From the NCBI GenBank assembly GCA_942492935.1, contig OW818654.1, positions 1,178,001-1,242,000 on the forward strand: a DNA stretch of 64,000 bases. The letters run 5' to 3'. The notes under the pieces were generated by a model. The model saw only the letters and a program-made list of their open reading frames with translations, searched no databases and was not told the origin of the DNA. The DNA is from JANJUO01 sp942492935 (GTDB lineage Bacteria > Bacteroidota > Ignavibacteria > Kapaibacteriales > UBA2268). Both the position numbers and the translations under genes were made by a program. Shown piece by piece: positions 46,172 through 54,714 of this stretch (position 1 is the stretch's first letter; each line of letters begins with the position of its first letter).

Positions 46172-46631
46172 ATAATTAACACATCAAAGCCAAAAAAGTT
46201 ACATCTTTTCTTGACTTTAATTTATTAAATTAGACGCAAAAAATATAAATAAAGTTTAATTTAATAGAATTTTTACATTGATTCAACTTGGAATTATGTT
46301 TTTTCAAGTTCGATATAATTTACAATTTCAAAAATTATAATACACATTATTTGATTATAACATTTTTTCACTTTCCACTTTAAATTTGCTTGTTAGATTT
46401 TTTTCTACCAGTTCAATTCTACATGTAATTAAATTTGATAATAGATGTGTAATCACAGTAAACATAATAATTCACTTGTATTATTAAAAATAAAGAAAAG
46501 ATGATAATGGTTTAGGGTAAGTAAAATTGATACAAAAGTATTTTATAATTAATTGTAAATATTTTAAGCATTTGATTTATAAGAATATAGCGTTTAAATA
46601 TTATTTTTCAGAAAATAATTAAAAAAGTTAG
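46172..46631. other. Divergent intergenic region
   Basis: AT-rich spacer of 460 nt between the peptidase-barrel gene (leftward) and the lipoprotein-Trk operon (rightward). I see no gene, repeat or RNA in it. Confidence 0.4.
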
Positions 46632-46663
46632 TTTGTTTGAATGGAAAAAAAAATATATTTTTG
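46632..46663 (+). promoter_or_regulatory. Bacteroidota-type promoter of the lipoprotein-trkH-ktrA operon
   Basis: TTTG (46632-46635), 20-nt spacer and TATTTTTG (46656-46663). It overlaps the in-frame TTG at 46637, which argues that translation starts at ATG 46691 instead. Confidence 0.55.
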
Positions 46664-46690
46664 AGTTGGGAAATTGTATATACTTTGAAA

Positions 46691-48439
46691 ATGATGAAAA
46701 TTAAACTGAAAAATTTTAAAAATGTCAATATATTATTAAGAACAACTTTCTACATAGCTGTTTTTAGTTTGATAGGTATAATTATTAATTCTTGTGCAGT
46801 TATTGAATCACCTTCTGGAGGACCACGCGATACTATACCTCCTCAAATACTCATTGCTACCCCTCAATGGGGTACACTTAATTTCAATAATAGAACAGCG
46901 ACTTTAGTTTTTAGTAAATATATGGATAAAGCAAAAGTCATCGAAAATCTGACTATTTCACCGAAAACTGATTTGAAGTTTAGTTGGAGTGGGAAAGAGC
47001 TGGAAATTGAATTTGCAAAAGAACTTGATACAAATACTACATACTCACTACAATTAGGTACTGATTATTCTGATTATTATCAAGTGAAACCATCACAAGC
47101 ATTTGAATTGATATTCTCAACAGGCAATAAACTTGATAGTGGTACTATATCGGGTAAATTAATTGATGAAAGACCAGCTGGAGCTTATATTTTTATTTAT
47201 AATATCACAGCAAAAAATCCTGATACTCTAAATCCCCGAAATGTTGCACCTGATTACAAAGTACAAATTGGAACAAGTGGAGAATTTAAATTAGGTGCCA
47301 TTAAAGATGGAAATTACAGAGCTTTTGTAATCAAAGACGAATTCAAAAACGATTTGTATGATGATATTGATGCTTTTGGAGCAACAGAGAATGATATAAC
47401 TGTTAAAGATGCAAAGTCAACTCCGTTTGTTATCAAACTCGGAACTCCAATTGATGAAACTGCTCCCGAATTGATTTCTGCAGAATCCATTTATTCAAAT
47501 CAAGTTCTTGCACAATTTTCAGAATTCTTAGATTCAAATTACGTAAGAACTGAATCTTTTTATTTGATAGACTCTATTAATTCTGAACCATTGACAATTA
47601 AAGGAATTAATTTTGGTAGTAGTCAGCGAGATATAGTGATTCATACAGAACAATTAATGGATTCAACAAAAAGCTATATCTTAACTGCTTTCAAAAATTC
47701 TGAATTTAGCATTCGAGATACATCGGGTAATTTGCTCTCTGATTCAAGCAACATTGCCTTTTTTAAAGGGTATTCAAGACTTGATTCAACACAACCTCTA
47801 ATAAAATTTTATCCATTTGCTGATAGTACTTTAAATATAGCACAAAATAAATATATTAGATTTGTTTTTTTAACACCAGTTGATACTAATTCATTTAGAA
47901 ATGCACTTGATTTTCATAAATTAGATGATAAATCGAAAATCAATTACAGAATTCAACCATTTTTGAATAATGTAATTAGAATTGAGCCAAGTAATTTATT
48001 AGAACCTGAAACATGGTATGAAATTATTCTTAAATCAAAATTAATTAAAGGGCTTAATGGAATTTCTGCACAAGATACTACTATAAAATTGAGATTCAAA
48101 ACTTCTGATATGAGAACATTAGGAAATGCCAACGGTGTAATTAAAGGTGTGGATTTTTGCAAAGAAAATCTAATTATTACTATTACAAATATTTCATCAA
48201 AACTGAAATACAATACAAAAACAGATGAATTGGGTAAATGGGATTTTAAGAATATTGAACCCGGTGAATATTCTATTGATGTGTTTTGTGATTTGGATAA
48301 AAATGGCAAATATAGTTATGGCAAAGCTTTTCCTTATGGATTTTCAGAGCCGTTCTTTATTATAGAAAGTAAATTGAATATTCGTTCAAGATGGAATATT
48401 GAAGACTTTATCATCAACATAACCGATTCAGAAAAATGA
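46691..48439 (+). CDS. Ig-like (SbsA/Big_5-type) lipoprotein
   Basis: The product is 582 residues. After an N-terminal membrane segment and lipobox INSC (lipid-bearing Cys near 35) it has the Bacteroidota-specific start ESPSGGPRDTIPPQ, then a Big_5/SbsA Ig-like domain (about 45-130; LVFSKYMD, YSLQLGTDYSDY). It continues with further beta-sandwich repeats (about 240-350, 360-460) and a C-terminal carboxypeptidase-like fold (GKWDFKNIEPGEYSIDVFCDLDKNGKY). It is attached to a membrane by lipid and likely faces the periplasm or surface. Its stop overlaps the trkH start by four bases, an unexpected partner. Its function is unknown. Confidence 0.85.
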   Translation: MMKIKLKNFKNVNILLRTTFYIAVFSLIGIIINSCAVIESPSGGPRDTIPPQILIATPQWGTLNFNNRTATLVFSKYMDKAKVIENLTISPKTDLKFSWSGKELEIEFAKELDTNTTYSLQLGTDYSDYYQVKPSQAFELIFSTGNKLDSGTISGKLIDERPAGAYIFIYNITAKNPDTLNPRNVAPDYKVQIGTSGEFKLGAIKDGNYRAFVIKDEFKNDLYDDIDAFGATENDITVKDAKSTPFVIKLGTPIDETAPELISAESIYSNQVLAQFSEFLDSNYVRTESFYLIDSINSEPLTIKGINFGSSQRDIVIHTEQLMDSTKSYILTAFKNSEFSIRDTSGNLLSDSSNIAFFKGYSRLDSTQPLIKFYPFADSTLNIAQNKYIRFVFLTPVDTNSFRNALDFHKLDDKSKINYRIQPFLNNVIRIEPSNLLEPETWYEIILKSKLIKGLNGISAQDTTIKLRFKTSDMRTLGNANGVIKGVDFCKENLIITITNISSKLKYNTKTDELGKWDFKNIEPGEYSIDVFCDLDKNGKYSYGKAFPYGFSEPFFIIESKLNIRSRWNIEDFIINITDSEK

Positions 48440-50208
48440 TAGCAAATGAAACAAGATACAAAGCAAAACTAATTTTTGATTTTGTGTTTATATTTATAGG
48501 CATAATAGCACTAATTTCATTTATTCTCGCAATTGGTTTTCATCTAACACCAGATCAAATGTCGATACTTGCTACCATTTCTGATATACTTGCATTGATA
48601 TTTATTATTCAGGAATTACTAAGGTGGTTCTATGTCAAAAACAAGTTAGAATATTTGTTTGAAAGATGGTTTGAAATGCTAATTGTTTTTCTTTTACTTT
48701 TGCATTTATTATTTCCTGATGGTATTTATTCGATAGCTTCAGTATTTCTACCTAATGTGCAAGTAAAACATATATCATTACTGTATATAGCAATTATTTC
48801 TTTGGTAATATTGTTTGTCTTCATAATAAAGAGTTTACGATATAATCATTTATTATCTAAAATCAAACTTCATCCGGGTGCAATATTTTCTTTAAGCTTT
48901 TTATTTGTAATTTTATTGGGTGCAATTGCTTTGATGTTGCCAAAAGCTACACCAGCTGATAATCCAATATCATTCATTGATGCTCTATTTACATCAACGA
49001 GTGCAGTTTGTGTAACAGGATTAATTACAGTTGATACAGCAACAGCATTTACATTGTTAGGAAAATTCCTTATAATTTGCTTAATTCAGATAGGTGGTCT
49101 TGGAGTAATGACATTGACTACTTTTTTTGCAATCGTATTTGCTGGTGGTTTAAGTGTTAAAGTACGTGTTATGCTAAAGGATATGCTTAGCCAAGAGAGT
49201 GTAGTAGAGGTTTGGAACTTGTTGTTTAAGATATTTTTATTGACACTTTCAATTGAGTTAGTTGGTGCTTTTCTATTGTATTTTTCATTGGGTGGTGAAA
49301 TTTTTCATTTTGATAAAGTATTGTTTTATTCTTGTGCTTTTCATTCTGTTTCTGCTTTTTGTAATGCAGGATTTTCTTTGTATAGCGTTAATCTAATGCA
49401 ATCAGGAATTGTTGATAATTATTTTTTTCTGACAGTTATAATGCTATTAATTATTTTTGGTGGACTTGGTTTCACAACAGTAGCAAATATAAGTTCATTA
49501 TTTCCTTGGAAAAATGATAAAAGAACTATATCATTAAAGTTCAGTTTGATGACAAAAATAATTTTATTAACAACATTGATACTTATTGTGGCTGGTAGTT
49601 TATTAATATTTTCAGCTGAAAGTTATGATTTCACTAAGGGATTATCAGTTGCTGAAAAGTTTTTTCACTCTGTTTTCCTATCCGTAACTGCAAGAACTGC
49701 AGGGTTTAATTCAGTTGCTATGGAATTATTATCTTACCCAACAGTTATGTTGTTAATAGTATTAATGTGGATAGGAGCTTCGCCTGGTTCAACAGGTGGT
49801 GGTATAAAAACCACAACTATTGCAATTACAATTATGGCATTATTTAATCTGATAAGAGGTAAGGAAAGAGTAGAATTTGGAAATCGTGAAATAGCTCCAC
49901 ATAGTATTCACAATGCATTTTTGGTTGTAATTGCATCATTGATTGTACTTGGAGCTGGTTCTACTTTATTAGTTTGGATGGAGCCAGATAAAAATCCAAT
50001 TGACTTGATTTTTGAGGCAACATCAGCTATAAGTACTGTTGGTTTATCTCGAAATATTACTTTTTATATTGGTGATGGCTCAAAAATTGTTTTAATTTTG
50101 TTAATGTTCATTGGTAGAATCGGAGTTCTTACTTTCTTTATGTCCCTTTATAGAGCTAAGCCAGAACCTCGTTACCAATTACCAAAAGAGCAAATTATTG
50201 TTGGGTAA
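48436..50208 (+). CDS. trkH: TrkH/KtrB-type potassium uptake channel subunit
   Basis: TrkH/KtrB proteins form the K+ channel of Trk/Ktr systems. The 590-residue membrane protein has four P-loop-like repeats: DALFTSTSAVCVTGLITVDT, FHSVSAFCNAGFSL, FLSVTARTAGFNSV and EATSAISTVGLS, each with the selectivity-filter Gly (VTG, NAG, TAG, TVG). It starts with four base overlap on the lipoprotein gene and is 34 nt before the ktrA-like gene. An extended N-terminus with extra helices (about 1-150) precedes the core. Confidence 0.96.
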   Translation: MIANETRYKAKLIFDFVFIFIGIIALISFILAIGFHLTPDQMSILATISDILALIFIIQELLRWFYVKNKLEYLFERWFEMLIVFLLLLHLLFPDGIYSIASVFLPNVQVKHISLLYIAIISLVILFVFIIKSLRYNHLLSKIKLHPGAIFSLSFLFVILLGAIALMLPKATPADNPISFIDALFTSTSAVCVTGLITVDTATAFTLLGKFLIICLIQIGGLGVMTLTTFFAIVFAGGLSVKVRVMLKDMLSQESVVEVWNLLFKIFLLTLSIELVGAFLLYFSLGGEIFHFDKVLFYSCAFHSVSAFCNAGFSLYSVNLMQSGIVDNYFFLTVIMLLIIFGGLGFTTVANISSLFPWKNDKRTISLKFSLMTKIILLTTLILIVAGSLLIFSAESYDFTKGLSVAEKFFHSVFLSVTARTAGFNSVAMELLSYPTVMLLIVLMWIGASPGSTGGGIKTTTIAITIMALFNLIRGKERVEFGNREIAPHSIHNAFLVVIASLIVLGAGSTLLVWMEPDKNPIDLIFEATSAISTVGLSRNITFYIGDGSKIVLILLMFIGRIGVLTFFMSLYRAKPEPRYQLPKEQIIVG

Positions 50209-50242
50209 ATTTTTTGATATTTTAATAATAAAATAAAAAATT

Positions 50243-50938
50243 ATGGCTACTAAAAAATTTTGTATTATCGGACTCGGTTATTTTGGATTAAATTTAGCAT
50301 TGAGTTTGACTGATGATGGTCATGAAGTAATGGCTATTGATATAAATGAAGACAGAGTTGAATTACTACAGGATAAAGTAAGCTTTGCAATTACTATGGA
50401 TTCTACTGATGAACGTGCAATGCGTTCTCAAGGATTAAAAGATATGGACGCAGTAGTTGTTGCTATTGGTGAGGGATTTGAAGCTTCTATCAACACTACA
50501 GCGATAGTGCAAGAAATAGGTGCAAAGAAAATATTAGTTCGGGTTATTTCACCAATTCATGAAAGATTACTTAAATTGATGAACATTAGTGAATTACTTG
50601 TTCCAGAAGCAGAAGCCGCTGCACATTTATCAAATCGATTAAGTATTCCCGGTCTATTGCAATCTTATGAAATTAATCGTGAATATGGAGTTTATGAAAT
50701 TCAAATACCTGAAAGATTAGTTGGTTATAGATTGATAGAAACCAATCTAAGACATGATTATAATTTGAATCTCGTAACTGTAAAGCGAATTATCAAAAAA
50801 AGTGGTTTGCTGACAAAAGGAGAAAAGGAAATTATTGATGTTATTGGAGTGCCAACCCCTGATTATGTTTTCACAGATAATGACATTCTTGTATTATTTG
50901 GGAAAGAAAAAGATTTTCTTAATTTGATAGGTGATTAA
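50243..50938 (+). CDS. ktrA: KtrA/TrkA-type RCK regulatory subunit of potassium uptake
   Basis: The 231-residue RCK protein gates the K+ channel made by the preceding gene. Its N-terminal Rossmann domain has GLGYFGLNLA and VMAIDINEDRV (NAD(H)/ATP-binding), then an RCK_C domain (about 145-231; YEIQIPERLVGYRLIETNLR...FTDNDILVLFGKEKD). In Firmicutes the RCK_C domain of KtrA binds c-di-AMP, which would link to cdaA at 4383 in this window. The residues needed for this were not checked, so this is only a suggestion. Confidence 0.95.
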   Translation: MATKKFCIIGLGYFGLNLALSLTDDGHEVMAIDINEDRVELLQDKVSFAITMDSTDERAMRSQGLKDMDAVVVAIGEGFEASINTTAIVQEIGAKKILVRVISPIHERLLKLMNISELLVPEAEAAAHLSNRLSIPGLLQSYEINREYGVYEIQIPERLVGYRLIETNLRHDYNLNLVTVKRIIKKSGLLTKGEKEIIDVIGVPTPDYVFTDNDILVLFGKEKDFLNLIGD

Positions 50939-51442
50939 AATCATTTATGTGAATTGAATAAAATAAGTTCAGTACATTTGAACCTTAACAGTCTGTTGCT
51001 GCTCAGTAATATTGAAATGATATTTCAAGTAAAGCCACGAGTTGCTTACTGAATCTGCAAGGGCTGTCTCAAAAGGTCTTTTTTTGTTCTTTTCATTTTT
51101 GAGGGTTGTGAGAAATTTACATATATTTCAACAACTTAGTGCGAAATGGAATCTGAAATAAGTTCAGAATGACATCTTTTTTCCTTGGATCAGTATGACG
51201 ACTTTTGAGGCAGTTCCAATTAACTTCGGATGAAAAAAATCCTCCTTAATCCCCCTTTAATAAAGGGGGAAGGGGGGATTTGAATTAATTCTACATTGAG
51301 GGTTCTGAAACAATCTACCAGTGACATCTTTTTTAAAAGCTGTCATTTTGCATGTTTTTTAAATATATTTGTTCCGCAATTTCAGAATGACCCTTTGAGA
51401 CAGCCCCAAATATTATTAAATTTATACTTGAGCAACAGACAG
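50939..51442. repeat. Intergenic region with MITE-like element
   Basis: No gene. It consists almost entirely of the candidate element at 51060-51407, with an outer 10-bp inverted repeat GTCTGTTGCT (50991-51000) / AGCAACAGAC (51431-51440). Confidence 0.6.
51060..51407. mobile_element. Candidate MITE (348 bp) with 19-bp inverted ends
   Basis: Left end AGGGCTGTCTCAAAAGGTC (51060-51078) and the reverse complement of the right end, GGGGCTGTCTCAAAGGGTC (51389-51407), match at 17 of 19 positions. Between them are a REP-like palindrome related to the tandem array (about 51149-51173), a degenerate third copy of the end (51200-51217), and the AATCCCCC hairpin (about 51248-51280). It has no transposase gene. 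No clear target duplication was seen. Confidence 0.55.
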
Positions 51443-52057
51443 CTAAGCAATATCTTCAATAATTGGATTTTCCCAGCTATTTTTGAAAAAATTAATATTA
51501 ATAGGTCTTCTTGTTCTGTTTGATAATTCAGCTTTGTGATAACTTGAATCAAGAACATCTACTTCAGCTTGATATCCAATTGCTATCATAGCAATCATTT
51601 CAATTTTTTCAGGGATGGCAAATTTGACACGAAATTTATCTGCATCAAACCCTGCTATTGGATGAGAAATCAATCCATCAGCAAACGCCTGTAAATAAAT
51701 ATTCTGACAAGCGGCTCCAGTATCAAAAGCCGCCCATTTATTTATTTCTCCATTTTTTCTGAACTTTGTATCGAACAAAACTGCAAATATAACAGGTGCA
51801 TTTTTAATCCATTTTTGATTCCACTCAGCAATACAATCAAAAGCATCATTATAGCTTTGAGGCGATGAAAATTTATTAAAAACTATAAATTTCCAAGGTT
51901 CATCACCATTACAAGAAGGTGCCCATCTTGCAGCTTCGCATAAACTGATAATCTGCTCATCTGAAACTATTTTGTTTATATCAAAAGCTCTCGGACTCCA
52001 TCTTTTTGCAATTAATGGATAAATATCTTCAAGTGTAATTGCAGGTTTGTCTATCAT
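51443..52057 (-). CDS. Nitroreductase-family flavoprotein
   Basis: The 204-residue flavoprotein uses FMN and NAD(P)H. It has the nitroreductase N-terminal motif KRWSPRAFD, CEAARWAPSCNGDEPWKF, AAFDTGAACQNIYLQAFADGL, and the late MIAIGYQ. An unrelated longer start (52120) would overlap gatA; ATG 52057 leaves a 4-nt gap and is preferred. It is the last gene of a tatA-gatA-nitroreductase run. Real substrate unknown: quinones, flavins and nitro-compounds are typical for the family. Confidence 0.9.
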   Translation of the reverse strand: MIDKPAITLEDIYPLIAKRWSPRAFDINKIVSDEQIISLCEAARWAPSCNGDEPWKFIVFNKFSSPQSYNDAFDCIAEWNQKWIKNAPVIFAVLFDTKFRKNGEINKWAAFDTGAACQNIYLQAFADGLISHPIAGFDADKFRVKFAIPEKIEMIAMIAIGYQAEVDVLDSSYHKAELSNRTRRPININFFKNSWENPIIEDIA

Positions 52058-52061
52058 ATAT

Positions 52062-53477
52062 TTATTTGCTAAAAATGTTTTCAAAATGATTTGCAAATTG
52101 TAATAATTTGCTTTCTTCAAAATGACTTGTTTGAATTTGCATACCTATTGGCAAACCATCAACTGATTTTCCAGCTTTTATTGTTATGGCTGGTATTCCT
52201 GCGAGATTGGCTGATACAGTAAAGAAATCTGAAAGATACATTGACACTGGGTCATCTTTCTTCTCACCAATTTTAAATGCTTTTGTTGGTGTAGCTGGTA
52301 AAAATATAGCATCACAATCAGTAAAAATTTGCTTGTAATTATTATAAATAATCCTTCTTACTTGCTGTGCTTTTTTATAATATGCATCATAATATCCAGA
52401 AGATAATACAAATGTACCAAGCATTATTCTACGTTTAACTTCTGTTCCAAATCCTTCAGAACGAGAGGCAGTCATCATATCGGGTTCTGAATTTTTACTT
52501 CTAAAACCATATTTAACACCATCAAAACGAGCTAAATTGGAAGATGCTTCTGCAGTTGCAAGAATATAATAAGTTGGTATCCAAGCTTGAGGATAATCGA
52601 ATTTTATTTCAACAAGTTCACCACCATTTTTAATTATTTTTTCTAAGCAGCTATTGTAAATTTTTAAAACATCGGCATCGCAACCTGATAATTCACTTTC
52701 GGGAATAACTCCGATTTTATAATTTGCAAATGGAAATTCAAGTTCATTTAGTGTATTTGTAGGAGAATAATTTGCAGAAGTCATGTCCTTATTATCCTTT
52801 CCTGTAATAACATCAAGTAAAATTGAACAATTTGGAATATCTGCAGCAAATATACCAATTTGGTCTAACGAAGATGCAAAGGCAACCAAACCAAAACGTG
52901 ATACTCTACCATAAGTCGGTTTCAATCCTACATTTCCGCAAAAGCCAGCTGGCTGGCGAATTGAGCCACCTGTATCCGAACCAAGTGCTGCATGGCATAA
53001 TCCTGCTGAAACTGCAACCGCAGACCCACCAGAAGAACCACCTGGAACACATTCCAAATTGTGAGGATTTAAAACATTACCGAAAAAAGAAGTTTCATTA
53101 GATGAACCCATCGCAAATTCATCTAAATTTGTTTTTCCGATAATGATACCACCTGCATCAATAATTTTATCAATGACAGTTGCATTATAAACAGGCACAT
53201 AATTATCTAATATATGAGAACCACATGTAGTTGGAATATCCTTAGTTGAAATATTATCTTTAATTGCAATGAGCATACCTTCAATAGCTCTTGCAGTACC
53301 GTTTTTAATTCTTAAGTCTGATTCTTCTGCCATTTTAAGAGCAGCATCTTTATTGACAAAAAGAAATGCATTCAAATTTTTTGAATCTTCAATTTTTTCT
53401 AAAATTAAAGCTGTATATTCAGTAAATGTAATTTTACCTTCTTTTACTTCATTTAATAATTCAAAATAATTAAGCAT
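52062..53477 (-). CDS. gatA: Glutamyl/aspartyl-tRNA amidotransferase subunit A
   Basis: GatA releases ammonia from glutamine for the GatCAB complex, which converts Glu-tRNA(Gln) and/or Asp-tRNA(Asn). The 471-residue amidase has the Lys of IAIKDNI, GSSGGSAVAVSAG (cis-Ser) and SDTGGSIRQPA (nucleophile Ser), so the triad is present. ATG 53477 with AGGTGA upstream is preferred. gatB and gatC are not in the window. Confidence 0.95.
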   Translation of the reverse strand: MLNYFELLNEVKEGKITFTEYTALILEKIEDSKNLNAFLFVNKDAALKMAEESDLRIKNGTARAIEGMLIAIKDNISTKDIPTTCGSHILDNYVPVYNATVIDKIIDAGGIIIGKTNLDEFAMGSSNETSFFGNVLNPHNLECVPGGSSGGSAVAVSAGLCHAALGSDTGGSIRQPAGFCGNVGLKPTYGRVSRFGLVAFASSLDQIGIFAADIPNCSILLDVITGKDNKDMTSANYSPTNTLNELEFPFANYKIGVIPESELSGCDADVLKIYNSCLEKIIKNGGELVEIKFDYPQAWIPTYYILATAEASSNLARFDGVKYGFRSKNSEPDMMTASRSEGFGTEVKRRIMLGTFVLSSGYYDAYYKKAQQVRRIIYNNYKQIFTDCDAIFLPATPTKAFKIGEKKDDPVSMYLSDFFTVSANLAGIPAITIKAGKSVDGLPIGMQIQTSHFEESKLLQFANHFENIFSK

Positions 53478-53491
53478 ATTTATTTCACCTA

Positions 53492-53830
53492 TCAATTATT
53501 TTCAGAGTTGTTTAAATTATGATTTATTTTTTCAGAATCAGTTTTTGAATTTTTTTTATTTTCATATTCAATAAAAGCATCTGTTGGTTTTATTTTCTCT
53601 TTTTTTTCACTTGTTTCAACGGTTTGAACTTTTTCGATTATTTCGTTAACTGGCTTATTAATTTCTTCTTTAATATCAACAATATGCTCTTGAAAAACAC
53701 TCTGTGCTTTTTTGACTTCAGACATACCTTTTTTGACCATTTTCGCAAATTCAGGTATTTTTTTGGGTCCAAAAAGAAGCAAAATCACAAATATAATGAA
53801 GATTATTTCACCGCCACCGATATCGAACAT
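53492..53830 (-). CDS. tatA: Sec-independent translocase subunit TatA/B
   Basis: TatA forms the pore for folded proteins in the twin-arginine system. The 112-residue protein has an N-terminal transmembrane helix (IIFIIFVILLLFGP), the hinge FGPKKIPEFAK, an amphipathic helix (MVKKGMSEVKKAQ), and a long charged tail. The size and the FGP hinge fit either TatA or TatB. It is 14 nt before gatA. tatC is not in the window. Confidence 0.9.
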   Translation of the reverse strand: MFDIGGGEIIFIIFVILLLFGPKKIPEFAKMVKKGMSEVKKAQSVFQEHIVDIKEEINKPVNEIIEKVQTVETSEKKEKIKPTDAFIEYENKKNSKTDSEKINHNLNNSENN

Positions 53831-54306
53831 AAATTTTTTTCTCAAATAATTATAAATATTTGAACATTAACAATATGATTTTAAAATAATAAATTAATCA
53901 ATAATGTACAAAAAAACCAACTTCAAAAATACAAAAAAATAATGACTTTATTAATTCAAATATTTTCATTATTAAAACTCAGTCCCAAAATGAAAGAATC
54001 ACGTGCAAACAAAAACTAACTTTGTTCAAAACCTTCGGAAGGTTTATTGCCAAGTTAGATAAGAGCAAATAAAAAATGATTTTTCATTCACTTGTAATAG
54101 GCATTAGTATAATGAAAATATTCTACAAAAAAAGAGTCCTAAAAATATTGTCTGTTCTATTGCAGAAACTATCTCTAATGAATATATTGTGCTTTTAGAG
54201 AAATATTAGTTTGTAGTTTTTTGAAAATATTATTTTATCAATTGCTTAAAAACTCTTATATTTGTAATTCGTATTAAAGTAAATTTTTAAATCGGAGCGT
54301 TTTAAA
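53831..54306. other. Divergent intergenic region tatA / rpsO
   Basis: No gene. At 54016-54058 CTAACTT...AAGTTAG encloses an inner hairpin AAACCTTcggAAGGTTT, which gives a two-tier stem. It is a candidate structured element or palindromic repeat. The TATATTTG at 54257-54264 matches a -7 element for rpsO, but no TTTG at the proper distance was found. Confidence 0.45.
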
Positions 54307-54573
54307 ATGATTTCAAAAGAAACGAAAGCAGAGTTGATAAAAAAGTTTGGGGATGTTGCAACAAATTCTGGAAAACCAGAAGTACAAGTAGCGTTACTTA
54401 CTGCTCGAATCAATGACCTTACCGGACATCTTGAGCATCATAAAAAAGACCATCATAGCCGTCGCGGATTGATTATGCTTGTTGGTAAAAGACGTAAGTT
54501 GCTTGATTATCTTGCAAATAACGATATAGCTCGCTATAGAACAATTATCGCAGCTTTATCATTACGTAAGTAG
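54307..54573 (+). CDS. rpsO: 30S ribosomal protein S15
   Basis: S15 binds the central domain of 16S rRNA early in 30S assembly. The 88-residue sequence has the family pattern: GSPEVQVA-like SGKPEVQVALLTARI, LTGHLEHHKKDHHSRRGL, KRRKLLDYL and a terminal RYRTIIAALSLRK. Length is standard. ATG 54307 is preceded by CGGAGCG. A terminator follows. It is next to pnp, as often seen in bacteria. Confidence 0.98.
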   Translation: MISKETKAELIKKFGDVATNSGKPEVQVALLTARINDLTGHLEHHKKDHHSRRGLIMLVGKRRKLLDYLANNDIARYRTIIAALSLRK

Positions 54574-54585
54574 AAAAATAAATTT

Positions 54586-54618
54586 ACGGCGCTTGTTGAT
54601 TTTTTTTGCGAGTGCCGT
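54586..54618 (+). terminator. Terminator of rpsO
   Basis: ACGGCGCT (54586-54593) pairs with AGTGCCGT (54611-54618) through one G-U pair, and is followed by ATTTTATTTTTTTT. pnp, 97 nt further on, therefore probably has its own promoter or partial read-through. Confidence 0.7.
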
Positions 54619-54714
54619 ATTTTATTTTTTTTGGAATTATATCCCTTTTTTGCAAACTGCTTTCAACAAAACCAAAAATATGACAATTATTAATTTTTCG
54701 AGTGCTTATATATT

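Noticed and set aside
46637..46690. TTG start of the lipoprotein at 46637
   Set aside because: It lies within the promoter and would put 18 extra residues before the lipoprotein signal; ATG 46691 is better.
51296..51523. 75-codon plus-strand frame crossing the MITE end
   Set aside because: It overlaps the nitroreductase gene on the other strand and the MITE; no coding support.
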